DNA of 39,838 nt, taken from positions 1 through 39,838 of the forward strand of contig JAUNKV010000027.1 of NCBI GenBank assembly GCA_030532575.1, read 5' to 3'. Of the stretch, positions 17,301 through 24,357 are shown piece by piece. A program made the position numbers and the translations under genes. Every line of letters starts with the position of its first letter. Position 1 is the first letter of the stretch. Under the pieces are notes generated by a model, which had not been told where the DNA came from, did no database searches, and saw only the letters and a list, made by a program, of their open reading frames with translations. This DNA comes from Propionibacteriaceae bacterium. Its GTDB lineage: Bacteria > Actinomycetota > Actinomycetes > Propionibacteriales > Propionibacteriaceae.

Positions 17301-17688
17301 GAACAAGGTGGATGCCGAGGGGCGGGTGCTCAGCACCTATGCGTCGCTGGGTGGCAAGAGTGGCGGGGAGAGCCAGGAGCTGGTGTCCTTCATCGTGGGG
17401 GCGGCGCTGCGCTACCAGCTGGGGGACGAGACCCGCACGAAGCCGAGGTTCGCTCCGGTGCTGCTGGACGAGGGCTTCATCAAGGCCGACGGTGAGTTCG
17501 CGTTCCGGGCGGTCAGGGCGTGGCGGGGTCTGGGATTCCAGCTCATCATCGGGGCGCCGCTGGACAAGGTGACGGCCCTGGAGCCGCACTGCGACCTGAT
17601 CCTGGCGGTGACGAAGAACGACGCCACGGGGTATTCCTACATCCAACCGCTGCAGGAGGTCGAGGAATCGGTGCCAGCGGCTGAGTGA
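14320..17688 (+). CDS. jetC: Wadjet JetC / MksB-like SMC ATPase
   Basis: The product is 1122 aa from ATG 14320. Walker A is GSGTGKST at residues 51-58, followed by a long coiled coil (about 300-850) with a central hinge-like region around 520-610, and a C-terminal head with the SLGGKSGGESQ signature, Walker B APVLLDEGF and a LIIGAPLDK switch region. It is the motor of a condensin-like complex that extrudes DNA loops. It is the last gene of the operon. In type I Wadjet a jetD TOPRIM nuclease normally follows or lies next to it; here 17689-18184 holds only repeats and the next gene is a transporter on the other strand. Confidence 0.9.
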   Translation: MSELTAEVSLPGFADETQQWRARCLQVVNWGGFHGHTRIDLAEGSTLISGGSGTGKSTLLDAYTALMMPSSVPFNGASNNATVGRARDASQRNVLTYLKGKRDTADDGTDQVLRGDDTAVWGALAMTFQDDLGRRFTPLRTYYVPVGATHTSEVAMKLFTIPGDLDLSELEHVAPHRFDPRVMRTHFPAIIHHDTLTRFFDAVTSRLGIGSSGEGERALRLLARIQAGHQVKTVDRLYKELVLERPRTYDAAERVLEQFASLDQSYRDLEIDGEKKRILDPIHGLHIEYLQASGRAERIDRYGVTSADDRTPYQLWQLGAEERLLREAEDRNREQRRDATAVAQAAQEAIARTTERVRRVEEQIRDNGGGALEALGADITRGESRRERVAQALTEFRQRTEVLGLGELDRESFVELQRRAQVFLDGSDRSREELTARRDRCVAARPGLDAEIGELGQELESLRRRGGLVPMEYDRARNLIAEACGMSPEELPFAAELMDLAPEHEQWREAAEVVLRGVGLTLLMDHRRQAEVRRRIDSLELGRRISFEGVELGLPLRDDADERHLSGRMRFKADSPFAGWVQQRISRPGFDHLCVDGPEQLGGDEPKVTVRGQVSSGRRGAHGRNRNQHAVLGFDGTARVAELEERLRQLVVRRTGLAQEMAELQESDQRLRREEAAYATVLATSWEGIDLAVIDAELAELRSRHEALLANSDVLTELNGSLTALTAKLEEQRHDHHQAKLLLEGFRAEQGEIVDRQDAVAIELEALEEAGVVRLEDEDQEYLDRALAEGRGEVTWQGFRDALRELGRRLRSEFGTEAARAEMLQGQLRSIFERFNDRWPDPNRGVGVESYRDYAEILDGIIHHGLFERREVFKQHFQQWSGNDLKLLGDSFEEALEDIRDRLDPVNDILGDLPFGASGDRLRIAVRQLQPQALTVFRRQLRQLSSNVAVEWDDEQTDERFNQLRAFITSLAEVEGSSARDDLLDVRRHIEVTANKVDAEGRVLSTYASLGGKSGGESQELVSFIVGAALRYQLGDETRTKPRFAPVLLDEGFIKADGEFAFRAVRAWRGLGFQLIIGAPLDKVTALEPHCDLILAVTKNDATGYSYIQPLQEVEESVPAAE

Positions 17689-17787
17689 TCGCCTGCTTCC
17701 CGCACGTCGTCCGACCCCGGCCAGCCTGCCCCGACCGGCGCCCCTGAGCGACCGACTCTGACTCACCCGACCCCGCGCCCCTGATGG

Positions 17788-18158
17788 GCACGAATCGCCG
17801 ACAAAAGTCGTTGGCGCGTCGTCGTGCGACGGCGAACGGTCTTTCCTCTGCGGTTCGTGCTGGTCTTTGCGGCGGGGTGGGTCTGGGCACGAATCGCCGA
17901 CAAAAGTCGCTGGCGCGTCACCACACGTCGGCGAACCTCCCGCCTCCAGCGATTCCTGCTCACCCCGCATCACCCCACAGACCCAAGCACGAATCGCTGG
18001 TGAAAGTCGTTGGCGCGTCGTCGTGCGACGGTGAACGGTCTTTTCTCTGCGGTTCGTGCTGGTCTTTGCGGTGGGGTGGGTCTGGGCACGAATCGCCGGT
18101 GAAAGCCGCTGGCGCGTCACCACACGACGGCGAACGGTCGGTTCCCGGCGATTCGTGC
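17788..18158 (+). repeat. Four tandem copies of a 73-bp palindromic repeat
   Basis: Copies at 17788-17860, 17887-17959, 17987-18059 and 18086-18158 are each exactly 73 bp, start with GCACGAATCG and end with a form of CGATTCGTGC. Spacers are 26-27 bp; the first and third are nearly identical and the middle one resembles their reverse complement. Copies 1 and 3 form one subtype and 2 and 4 another, so a two-unit block of about 200 bp was duplicated. A fifth copy is at 39318. These fit REP/BIME-type elements. The rest of the jetC-MFS gap holds no gene. Confidence 0.8.
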
Positions 18159-18184
18159 TACCCGCGGGTGGCTGGTTGGGTGGG

Positions 18185-19447
18185 TCAGACCTTGTAGCGG
18201 CGGAAGCCGGGGGAGAGCAGGGCGCAGATCGTGACGCCGAGCAGCACCAGCAGGCCTCCGCCGCCGATGGCCCAGGCCAGGCCGAACAGCTCGGCGGCGC
18301 CGCCGTGGAGGATGTCCGCGAGCCTCGGGCCTCCGGCCACGACGACGGTGAACACGCCCTGCAGGCGGCCGCGCACGTCGTCGGTCGCTGCTGAAAGCAG
18401 GATGGTCTGCCGGAAGGCCGCCGAGACCATGTCGGCCACCCCACCGGCGGTGAGCATCAGCAGGCTGACCAGGAACATCGGGCGCAGTGCGACGGGGGCC
18501 AAGGCGACGGCCAGCCCCAGCAGCGTGATGGCTGCACCCCACGCGGTGATCGACCACAGCACGGCCAGCCCGTGCCTCCTGATGCGCGAGACCCAGCCAC
18601 CGAACATGCCACCGAGCAGCATCCCGACGGGAATTGCCGCGTACAGCATGGCCAGCTCCGTGCCGCCGTCCCTGGGGCCGCCGAAGGCGACGTGGGCAAC
18701 CTCCGGGAACAGGGCCCGGGGCATTCCGAAGATCATCGCGATGAGATCCACGACGAAGCTCATCAGTAGCACACTGTGCTGCATGAGGTAGGTGAAGCCG
18801 TCGATCACCGAGCGCAACCCCGGCGTCCCCGTCGCTCCCTCGACGGGGAGCCTCGGCAGTCGTAGCACGGCGTACCAGGTGGCGCACATGGTGATGGCGT
18901 CGATGAGGTACAGCCAGGCATATCCGAGCACCGGGATGAGTAGCCCGCCCAGCAACGGCCCGGCGATGGAGCCACCTGCGAACACGGTCATGCCCAGCGC
19001 GCTGGCGGCGGCGAGCTGATCCTTCGGGACGAGCCGCGCCGTGATCGCGTTGCGCGCAGGTGAATTGATGGCGAAGAAGGCCTGCTGCACGGAGAACAGC
19101 CCGAGCAGCAGCCACACCTGGTTCAGCTGCAACGCTGCCTGCACCCAGAACAGGATGGAGGTGACGATCAGCCCCGTCGTCGTGATCTGCATGAGCCGAC
19201 GGCGGTCCATGTGGTCGGCCAGGGCCCCGCCCCACAGGCCGAAGACCACCAGCGGCACCAGGCCGAACAGCCCGGTCAGCCCCACCATCCCCGAGGACCT
19301 GGTGATGGCGTAGATCTGGGCGGGCACGGTGACGGCGGTGATCTGGGCCCCGATGACGGTGATGATGCTCGCGACCCACAACCGCCTGAAGTCCGGGTTG
19401 TTGAGAGGACGGGTGTCCGCGAACACCCTGCGCAACCGTCCCGACAT
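18185..19447 (-). CDS. MFS transporter, probable drug or metabolite exporter
   Basis: The product is 420 aa from ATG 19447, with about 12 hydrophobic segments and the loop 2-3 motif GGALADHMDRRRLM, the G-x-x-x-D-R/K-x-G-R-R signature of the major facilitator superfamily. It lacks a binding-protein partner, and its layout resembles the EntS/MFS_3 group of exporters, so export of a small molecule is likely; the substrate is unknown. A GC-rich -10-like stretch lies within 10 bp of the ATG and no ribosome site is clear, so a leaderless message is possible. A longer frame to 19510 exists but begins in weaker sequence. Confidence 0.85.
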   Translation of the reverse strand: MSGRLRRVFADTRPLNNPDFRRLWVASIITVIGAQITAVTVPAQIYAITRSSGMVGLTGLFGLVPLVVFGLWGGALADHMDRRRLMQITTTGLIVTSILFWVQAALQLNQVWLLLGLFSVQQAFFAINSPARNAITARLVPKDQLAAASALGMTVFAGGSIAGPLLGGLLIPVLGYAWLYLIDAITMCATWYAVLRLPRLPVEGATGTPGLRSVIDGFTYLMQHSVLLMSFVVDLIAMIFGMPRALFPEVAHVAFGGPRDGGTELAMLYAAIPVGMLLGGMFGGWVSRIRRHGLAVLWSITAWGAAITLLGLAVALAPVALRPMFLVSLLMLTAGGVADMVSAAFRQTILLSAATDDVRGRLQGVFTVVVAGGPRLADILHGGAAELFGLAWAIGGGGLLVLLGVTICALLSPGFRRYKV

Positions 19448-19563
19448 CACCGAAGTAGCGTACTCCCCGCAGCCTCGGTGCCAGTCGGGGGTTTCTTCCC
19501 ACCCGCCCACTGGTGGGTTCTACCCCGCAGGGGTGTCGTGGAGGGACGACGAAAGGGGTGCAC

Positions 19564-19758
19564 ATGTCTGCTGCGCTGGTGACCGTTGAATCATGACGCC
19601 GTGTCACGCTGCCCGATGGCTCCTTCCGGCTGGAACCCGCCCAGGTCGTCACAAAGGCTCAGCTGGAGTACCTGGAGAACCCCGAACTCCAGGCCCTGCT
19701 GACCAAGGCGGCCCACGCCCCCACGGTGCGTCGAGCCCGCCGTCGGTCCCATGAGTGA
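19564..19758 (+). pseudogene. Small ORF broken by an in-frame TGA
   Basis: AAAGGGG precedes ATG 19564. After ten codons there is TGA (19594-19596), yet the same frame continues as good coding sequence (RRVTLPDGSFRLEPAQVV, then KAQLEYLENPELQALL) to a stop at 19756-19758. No start codon with a ribosome site follows the internal stop. A TGG-to-TGA change would explain it. The last bases overlap the next ATG as ATGAGTGA. The family is not recognised. Confidence 0.45.
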
Positions 19759-20164
19759 GGGCGACGTGGTGGTCGCGTACTCGCAGATCGCCGACGAACA
19801 GCTGGACGCACTGGAGGAGACCAACCCAGCCTTGTACAACTATGAGGGTGCGCGAATAGGCGGAGTCTACTGCGGTCGCCCTGGTGACCTCCTGGCTGCG
19901 GACCTCCTCGAACGCACGCTCCAGTGCGATCTTCGTCGTACTACCTTGCCAAGTGGCCACCATGACGATCCTCGTGACGACCCCACCTCACCACGCACCC
20001 TCTTATGTCCTCGACGTCTGCGAAGCCATCGCCGAGGACCCCAGCGGCTCCCAACTGCGGGCCCTGGCCATCCAGACCACGGAGGGGATCAGATTCCGCA
20101 ACGGGGTTCCCGGCACGGGCATCTCGGTCTTCTGGTCACTGGGCGACGACGGCCCGCGCATTGA
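19751..20164 (+). CDS. Small ORF of unknown function, 3' half out of register
   Basis: ATG 19751 overlaps the previous stop, a sign of an old operon. The first 60 codons read as protein (VVVAYSQIADEQLDALEE, IGGVYCGRPGDLLAADLLE) but from about 19935 the coding signal moves to the frame of the 19962 ORF and the rest is proline/arginine shadow sequence. It may be a decayed gene. No family was recognised. Confidence 0.3.
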   Translation: MSEGDVVVAYSQIADEQLDALEETNPALYNYEGARIGGVYCGRPGDLLAADLLERTLQCDLRRTTLPSGHHDDPRDDPTSPRTLLCPRRLRSHRRGPQRLPTAGPGHPDHGGDQIPQRGSRHGHLGLLVTGRRRPAH

Positions 20165-20198
20165 AGCAGTCTTCCCCTGGTCCCCCTCCAGCAGGTAG
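19962..20198 (+). CDS. Small 78-aa ORF, possibly the end of a decayed gene
   Basis: The ATG at 19962 has only a weak AAGTGG upstream. The frame reads as protein (VLDVCEAIAEDPSGSQLRAL, IRFRNGVPGTGISVFWSLG) to the TAG at 20196-20198, 5 bp before the convergent ArsA gene ends. Together with the two ORFs before it this gives three successive frames, so it may be one gene with two indels or three small genes. The family is not recognised. Confidence 0.35.
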   Translation: MTILVTTPPHHAPSYVLDVCEAIAEDPSGSQLRALAIQTTEGIRFRNGVPGTGISVFWSLGDDGPRIEAVFPWSPSSR

Positions 20199-20203
20199 CC
20201 AAC

Positions 20204-21364
20204 TCAGTCCAAGGTCAGGATCAGTTCATTGTTGTGGAACCTCGCGGAGGTCACCTGGTGGCCGGTCAGGGAGTCCGGCATTGCGATCCGACGATGCTGG
20301 CCCCGGTGGCTGAGCAGCAGGTCGCCTTCATCCTGCTGCAACTCCAGCTCGTCCCGCACAGCGTGCGGCAGGTTGAGGTGCAGCCGTAGCACACCGTCAG
20401 TGCGGGTGACCCGCAGGTGATCACCCCGGTGCTGGACGGCCGACGGGTCGTCGTCGCCGTACAGCTGGCGGGCCAGGTCGCGCAGGGCTGCCAGCCGCGC
20501 CACCTCCCGAGTCTGCAGCGGCAACCGGTGGATCGGCAGGTGTCCGAAGCTCTCCGTCACCCGCTGGATGCCTGCCGTTTGGGGCTCAGCCCAGGGCGCA
20601 AAGTATCCACTGAGCGCAGACGGCGGGTGGATGCGGTTCACCACCACCCCATCGACGACGAAGCCGTACATCGTCAGCCAGGTGTGGGCGCGACGGGTCT
20701 CCTCAACGACCACACGCTCCGGGGTGGTGACCAACCGCAGGGTGGTGACCTCACCGTCGTGGAGCAGCTCCCCCAGCTGCTTCAGGCGTTCGGTGAGGGT
20801 CAGCAGGTCGTCGAAGAGGTGATCCTCGGGCATAGGAATTCGGGTCAACTTCTCGAATGGCCTGCCGAGCACCCTGACCAGAGCGCGTTTCGTCGGCAAG
20901 GCGGTACGGAACAGTTGATCGAGACGCTCCGGATACTTCAGCAGCGACATGGTCTCGCCGGTCGGGGCGCAGTCCACCACCAGCACATCGTGCTGGTCGT
21001 TCGAGGCGTGATCGAGAATTTGCAACAGGCTGAACAGTTCCCCCAGCCCGGGCAGCAGCAGTGCCTCCTCGGTTGCCAACGACACCTCGCCGCCGCGGGT
21101 CAGGAGCCGTCCCAGGTAGTCGCGCAGCCTGGCCCAGGCCCTGTCGTTCTCCGTCAGTGCGTCGATCTCCATGGCCTTCAGGCCGGGTGCGACGACGGTG
21201 GGTGTGCCGGTCAGCGGGGTCTCGAGGGCGTCACCCAGCGAATGCGCTGGGTCGGTGCTCATCGTGAGCACCCGGTGGCCCTTGTCCGCCAGGTGCAGGG
21301 CCGTGGCGACGGCGACGGTGGTCTTTCCGACCCCACCCTTGCCGGTGAACAGGATGATCCTCAT
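20204..21364 (-). CDS. ArsA/Get3-family ATPase, second of a pair
   Basis: The product is 386 aa. ATG 21364 is chosen because GAGGAG stands 5 nt before it, while the GTG at 21370 lies too close to the same site. The deviant P-loop GKGGVGKTT is at residues 8-16, with the switch I DPAHS, switch II VVDCAPTGET, and a C-terminal HSP20-like beta domain typical of ArsA_HSP20 (around LRLHLNLPHAV and ELILTLD). It has no CxxC zinc motif of Get3 or the arsenite-binding cysteines. Mycobacteria have a similar tandem pair (Rv3679-Rv3680, BagAB), reported to act in glycerol metabolism and tolerance; the role here is inferred only by resemblance. Confidence 0.82.
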   Translation of the reverse strand: MRIILFTGKGGVGKTTVAVATALHLADKGHRVLTMSTDPAHSLGDALETPLTGTPTVVAPGLKAMEIDALTENDRAWARLRDYLGRLLTRGGEVSLATEEALLLPGLGELFSLLQILDHASNDQHDVLVVDCAPTGETMSLLKYPERLDQLFRTALPTKRALVRVLGRPFEKLTRIPMPEDHLFDDLLTLTERLKQLGELLHDGEVTTLRLVTTPERVVVEETRRAHTWLTMYGFVVDGVVVNRIHPPSALSGYFAPWAEPQTAGIQRVTESFGHLPIHRLPLQTREVARLAALRDLARQLYGDDDPSAVQHRGDHLRVTRTDGVLRLHLNLPHAVRDELELQQDEGDLLLSHRGQHRRIAMPDSLTGHQVTSARFHNNELILTLD

Positions 21365-21366
21365 CC

Positions 21367-21570
21367 TCACTCCTCGATGTCGATCCGGCGTGACCCGGAC
21401 CTTGGGGTCTCAGGAGTGGCGTCGTCGCTGAGGTAGGCAACGACCCACGCCCGCCACTGCTGGTCAAGGCGACGGAGTTGCTGCCCGGGGACAGTGGGGA
21501 GCAGCGCTAAGGTGGCCTCTCGGAGGTGGCGGCGGGCCTGGCTGAGATGGGTGGCGACGGTGCGGTTCAT
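21367..21570 (-). CDS. Small 67-aa protein between the two ArsA ATPases
   Basis: ATG 21570 overlaps the upstream ATPase stop as ATGA, and its own stop lies 3 bp before the next ATPase start, so the three genes form one tight operon. The product is helical and basic in its first half (HLSQARRHLREATLALL), has a Trp-rich stretch (LDQQWRAWVVAYL), and a short polar tail. It could be an adaptor between the two ATPases. No family was recognised. Confidence 0.6.
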   Translation of the reverse strand: MNRTVATHLSQARRHLREATLALLPTVPGQQLRRLDQQWRAWVVAYLSDDATPETPRSGSRRIDIEE

Positions 21571-22727
21571 GATTGGGTCTCCTTCACTGGACGGAAACGG
21601 ATGGTCAGGATGTCGTCCTTCAACCCGGCCCCGGCGACGTCGTGGTGGCGCAGGGTGGTGGGCAACGGGATGTTGCGTTGGAAGCCGCCGATGCGAAGCG
21701 CCAGGTCCGACCCGGTCAGGGTGAGGTCGATCCGGTCGGTGGTGGCTCCGGGCAACGGCAGCTGCAGGTCGTAACCGTCGTCGACGGTGATGTAGCGCTC
21801 ATGCGCCAGGTCTCCCAGGACCTCGAAGGCGTCGGGTCCAAGTGCCGTACCGGCCAGGCGTGCGACGTCGTCGATGCCCAGCAGATCGTGGCTGAAGCGG
21901 GGCACCCGCGTGATGGGCAGGTGGTTGAACGACGCCTCGATCTCGGTCACGTGATGCTGCTGGTGCTCCACCCAGGTGTGGAAGAAGTCGTCGACCTCCT
22001 CAGGTGGGTAGAGGCCGTTGACGAAGACGTGATCAACGCTGTAGCCGAACAGGTTGAGGTACAGGTAGCTGCGTCGGGTCTCCTCGATGACCATGCGCTC
22101 GGCCAGGGTGACCAGCCGTACGGAGGTGACTGCGGGGTTCTTGAGCAGGACCTGCATCTGCTGGAGGCGCTGGTGGAGGCGTTCGATGTCGTTCATGGCG
22201 CGGGCGTTCGGCAGTTCGACCCGCCACACTCCCTTGACCAGGGGGCGCAGTGCGCGGACTGCGAGTTTTTCCAGCGGGAAGACCCGCTCCATCCACCAGG
22301 TGAGCAGCTCGGGGAACTGGAGCAGCGAGAGGGTCTCGCCAGTGGGGGCCAGATCCAGGATGATGCGGTCGTAGTCCCTGCTGAGTTGGTGGACCCGGAG
22401 CAGGAAGAACAGCGGGTCGAAGCCGGGCAGGTCCAGCACCTGGTCGTCGCTGGCCTGGGTGATCAGGCTGCTCAGGGCCGCACTCATGTCGGCGAACTCC
22501 TCCTCGGCGACGCGGCTGGTGTCCACCTCGGTGATCGCCAGGTTCGGTTCCACCTCGACGGGGTTCGGGGCGGGGGGACAGCCGAACAGGTCGGCGAGGT
22601 TGTGGGCGGCATCCATGCTGGCCAGCAGGGTGCGTTTTCCCTCCCGTGCGGAGGCGACAGCGTGGGCGGCAGCCAGCGAGGTCTTCCCGACTCCTCCCTT
22701 GCCGGTCAGCAGGATCATGCGTTCCAT
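21567..22727 (-). CDS. ArsA/Get3-family ATPase, first of a pair
   Basis: The product is 386 aa from ATG 22727 with AGGAAGGA about 6 nt upstream. The P-loop GKGGVGKTS is at residues 8-16, switch I shows MDAAHNLADLFG (Ser of the usual DPAHS replaced by Asn), switch II LDLAPTGETLSLLQ, and a C-terminal HSP20-like domain (IPLPTTLRHHDV). The changed switch I suggests this subunit and its partner at 20204 are not equivalent, as in heteromeric pairs. No CxxC. The MarR gene 75 bp upstream is co-directional, and the gap between them holds a palindrome shared with the marR promoter, so this operon is likely regulated by it. Confidence 0.82.
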   Translation of the reverse strand: MERMILLTGKGGVGKTSLAAAHAVASAREGKRTLLASMDAAHNLADLFGCPPAPNPVEVEPNLAITEVDTSRVAEEEFADMSAALSSLITQASDDQVLDLPGFDPLFFLLRVHQLSRDYDRIILDLAPTGETLSLLQFPELLTWWMERVFPLEKLAVRALRPLVKGVWRVELPNARAMNDIERLHQRLQQMQVLLKNPAVTSVRLVTLAERMVIEETRRSYLYLNLFGYSVDHVFVNGLYPPEEVDDFFHTWVEHQQHHVTEIEASFNHLPITRVPRFSHDLLGIDDVARLAGTALGPDAFEVLGDLAHERYITVDDGYDLQLPLPGATTDRIDLTLTGSDLALRIGGFQRNIPLPTTLRHHDVAGAGLKDDILTIRFRPVKETQS

Positions 22728-22749
22728 GATGTTCCTTCCTGTCCTGAAT

Positions 22750-22766
22750 TGTTCGATTCTCGAAGT
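22750..22766 (-). promoter_or_regulatory. Probable MarR operator before the ArsA operon
   Basis: The 17-bp site TGTTCGATTCTCGAAGT matches the site at 23289-23305 at 14 of 17 positions, with conserved half-sites TTCGA and TCGAA around a 3-bp centre. It lies 23-39 bp before the ATPase start. Confidence 0.7.
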
Positions 22767-22802
22767 TTTGGGTGTGGGTGCCGGGTGGTGTGGGTCATCG
22801 GG

Positions 22803-23270
22803 TCAGTCGATGGGGATGCGTCGGACGGTGCGGGGTGCAGGGGTGGTGCTCTGCTCGGCCAAAAGGTCGGGGATGCGGCCCACGACCTTCAGCACCACGT
22901 CAATTTCCTCTTCGGTCAGCTCGTCGAAGAGCCGCCCGATCAGTGCGACGGTGTCCTTGATTCCCTGGAGGATTAGGCTGCGCCCCCGGTCGGTGAGGGA
23001 GATCAGCACGATCCGCTTGTCGCCCTGGCTGTGCTGACGTTCCACCAGGCCGCGCTGTTGCAGTCGCGCAACCACCCCCGTCGTCGTGTTGAGGGGGGCG
23101 TCGAGCCAGGCCGCCAGGTCGCTCATCCGGGACTCCTCGGCCCGGTACAGGTGCAGCAGGGCCAGCACGTCGTTCTGGCTGAGGTCCTCGGCCAAGACCC
23201 GCCAGGCTCCCGAGGGCAGCAGTGAGCGGAAGCGGTCCACATGGTCGAGGAACATGGCCTCGAGGTTCAT
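22803..23270 (-). CDS. MarR-family transcriptional regulator
   Basis: The product is 155 aa from ATG 23270, with GGGAGG upstream. It has the MarR winged HTH (LSQNDVLALLHLYR, ESRMSDLAAWLDAPLNTTTG recognition region, and the wing RQHSQGDKRIVLISLT), preceded and followed by dimer helices. MarR repressors release DNA on binding a small ligand. A perfect palindrome sits in its own promoter and a close copy before the downstream ArsA operon, so it likely autoregulates and controls the paired ATPases. Confidence 0.88.
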   Translation of the reverse strand: MNLEAMFLDHVDRFRSLLPSGAWRVLAEDLSQNDVLALLHLYRAEESRMSDLAAWLDAPLNTTTGVVARLQQRGLVERQHSQGDKRIVLISLTDRGRSLILQGIKDTVALIGRLFDELTEEEIDVVLKVVGRIPDLLAEQSTTPAPRTVRRIPID

Positions 23271-23288
23271 GGCCGCCTCCCTTCAGAT

Positions 23289-23305
23289 ACTTCGATGCTC
23301 GAAGT
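23289..23305 (-). promoter_or_regulatory. Perfect palindromic operator in the marR promoter
   Basis: ACTTCGA-TGC-TCGAAGT is a perfect 7-3-7 palindrome. On the minus strand it fills the spacer between a possible -35 TTGAGG and -10 TATCTG for the MarR gene, so binding should block its transcription. Confidence 0.7.
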
Positions 23306-23328
23306 TTCCTCAAGGCTAGCACAGTCGA

Positions 23329-24252
23329 TCAGGGGGTCCCTTGCAGCTCGTCCAGGATCGCGCCCAGGGTCGCATCCAGTGGGGTGTGGGTCTCATTCAG
23401 CAGGTCGCGGGTGTCCTGGTCGTCCATCAGGTGCGGCTCGGTGAACTGCGGCAGCAGGGAGGCGACGGCGCGCACCGTCGGGGAGAACCAGCCCAGCGCC
23501 CGGAGCAGTGCGCCGGGCAGGGGACGCAGCTGCGGGGCGGTGTCGATCCCGGCGAGGTTCAGGAAACGGGCGGCGACCTCCCTGCGACTGGCCGTCTCGC
23601 TCGGGACGTGCCAGGCCCGGCCGCTCATCGTCGGGTCCGTGGCGGCGCGGGCCAGCAGGCGCCCGAAGTCCTGAACGGCGGTCCAGGTGTGGGGTACGTC
23701 CGGGTCGCCCACGATCCGCGCCGGGCGGCCGTCGAGCAGCGAGGCGAAGAAAGCCCTGCCCAGGTGGGTGTTGTCGCCGGAGTCGGGGCCGAAGTAGTCG
23801 GAGCCCCGGACCTCGACGGCGCGCACCCGGCCAGCTGCGTGGGCGTCGAACAGGCGCCCGGAGACCTCGGCGCGGACCTCGCCCAGCGCCGTGGTGGGCT
23901 CCAGGGGGTCGGTGGCGCGCATCGGGGTCCGGGAGTTGGCGTAGAGGTTCCCTGCGACCACCAGGGTTGCCCCGCGGGCCTCGGCGGCCTGGATGAGGTG
24001 TTCGACGGCGGGCGGCCAGCAGGTGCGCCACGCCTTGGCGGTGTAGGGGAAGTTGCAGCAGGCCACGATGGCCTCGGCCGAGGGCAGTGCGGCCATGCCG
24101 TCCCCCGTCGCGACGTCCAGCCGCGCGCTCTGGGCTCCGGTGAGCTCTGTTCCGGAACGGGTGGCGACGGTGACCTCATGGCCCAGGCCAAGAAGGGTGC
24201 GGGTGGTGGCGCGGCCGAGCGGACCGGCTCCGATGACGATGATGTGGGACAC
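23329..24252 (-). CDS. NAD(P)-dependent epimerase/dehydrogenase-like protein
   Basis: The product is 307 aa from GTG 24252, with GGAGGAG 4 nt upstream; a longer frame to 24279 would start inside the operator. It opens with the Rossmann motif GAGPLGRATTRTL, as in atypical NmrA/extended SDR proteins, and later has VRGSDYFGPDSGDNTH and a P-H-T-W-T-A-V-Q-D-F stretch typical of the epimerase family. The usual YxxxK catalytic pair is not clear (NLYANSR takes the Tyr place), so it may be an atypical SDR or a redox sensor. It is divergent from a TetR gene and shares its operator region, the usual layout of a regulator next to its target. Confidence 0.8.
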   Translation of the reverse strand: MSHIIVIGAGPLGRATTRTLLGLGHEVTVATRSGTELTGAQSARLDVATGDGMAALPSAEAIVACCNFPYTAKAWRTCWPPAVEHLIQAAEARGATLVVAGNLYANSRTPMRATDPLEPTTALGEVRAEVSGRLFDAHAAGRVRAVEVRGSDYFGPDSGDNTHLGRAFFASLLDGRPARIVGDPDVPHTWTAVQDFGRLLARAATDPTMSGRAWHVPSETASRREVAARFLNLAGIDTAPQLRPLPGALLRALGWFSPTVRAVASLLPQFTEPHLMDDQDTRDLLNETHTPLDATLGAILDELQGTP

Positions 24253-24270
24253 AGGACTCCTCCACGATTG

Positions 24271-24309
24271 CGTGAACACTGTTCATGAAAAGTGTATACG
24301 GTGTTCACG
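24271..24309. promoter_or_regulatory. Operator between the dehydrogenase and TetR genes
   Basis: The outer arms CGTGAACAC (24271-24279) and GTGTTCACG (24301-24309) are perfect reverse complements. Nested inside is the perfect palindrome TGAACA-C-TGTTCA (24273-24285), and TGTATAC lies nearby. The GTG start of the dehydrogenase gene is 19 bp away, so binding should repress it. Confidence 0.7.
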
Positions 24310-24357
24310 AAACCTCGGGGTCGGTCCGCATGACGGTGGCGTGAGAGACTGGGCCGC

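Noticed and set aside
17788-18158. Possible CRISPR array
   Set aside because: Repeats are 73 bp with internal palindromes, the spacers are near-copies of each other, and no cas genes are present.
19649-19963. 104-aa minus-strand frame over the decayed small ORFs
   Set aside because: The plus-strand frames read better and carry ribosome-site and overlap signals; the minus frame has no ribosome site.
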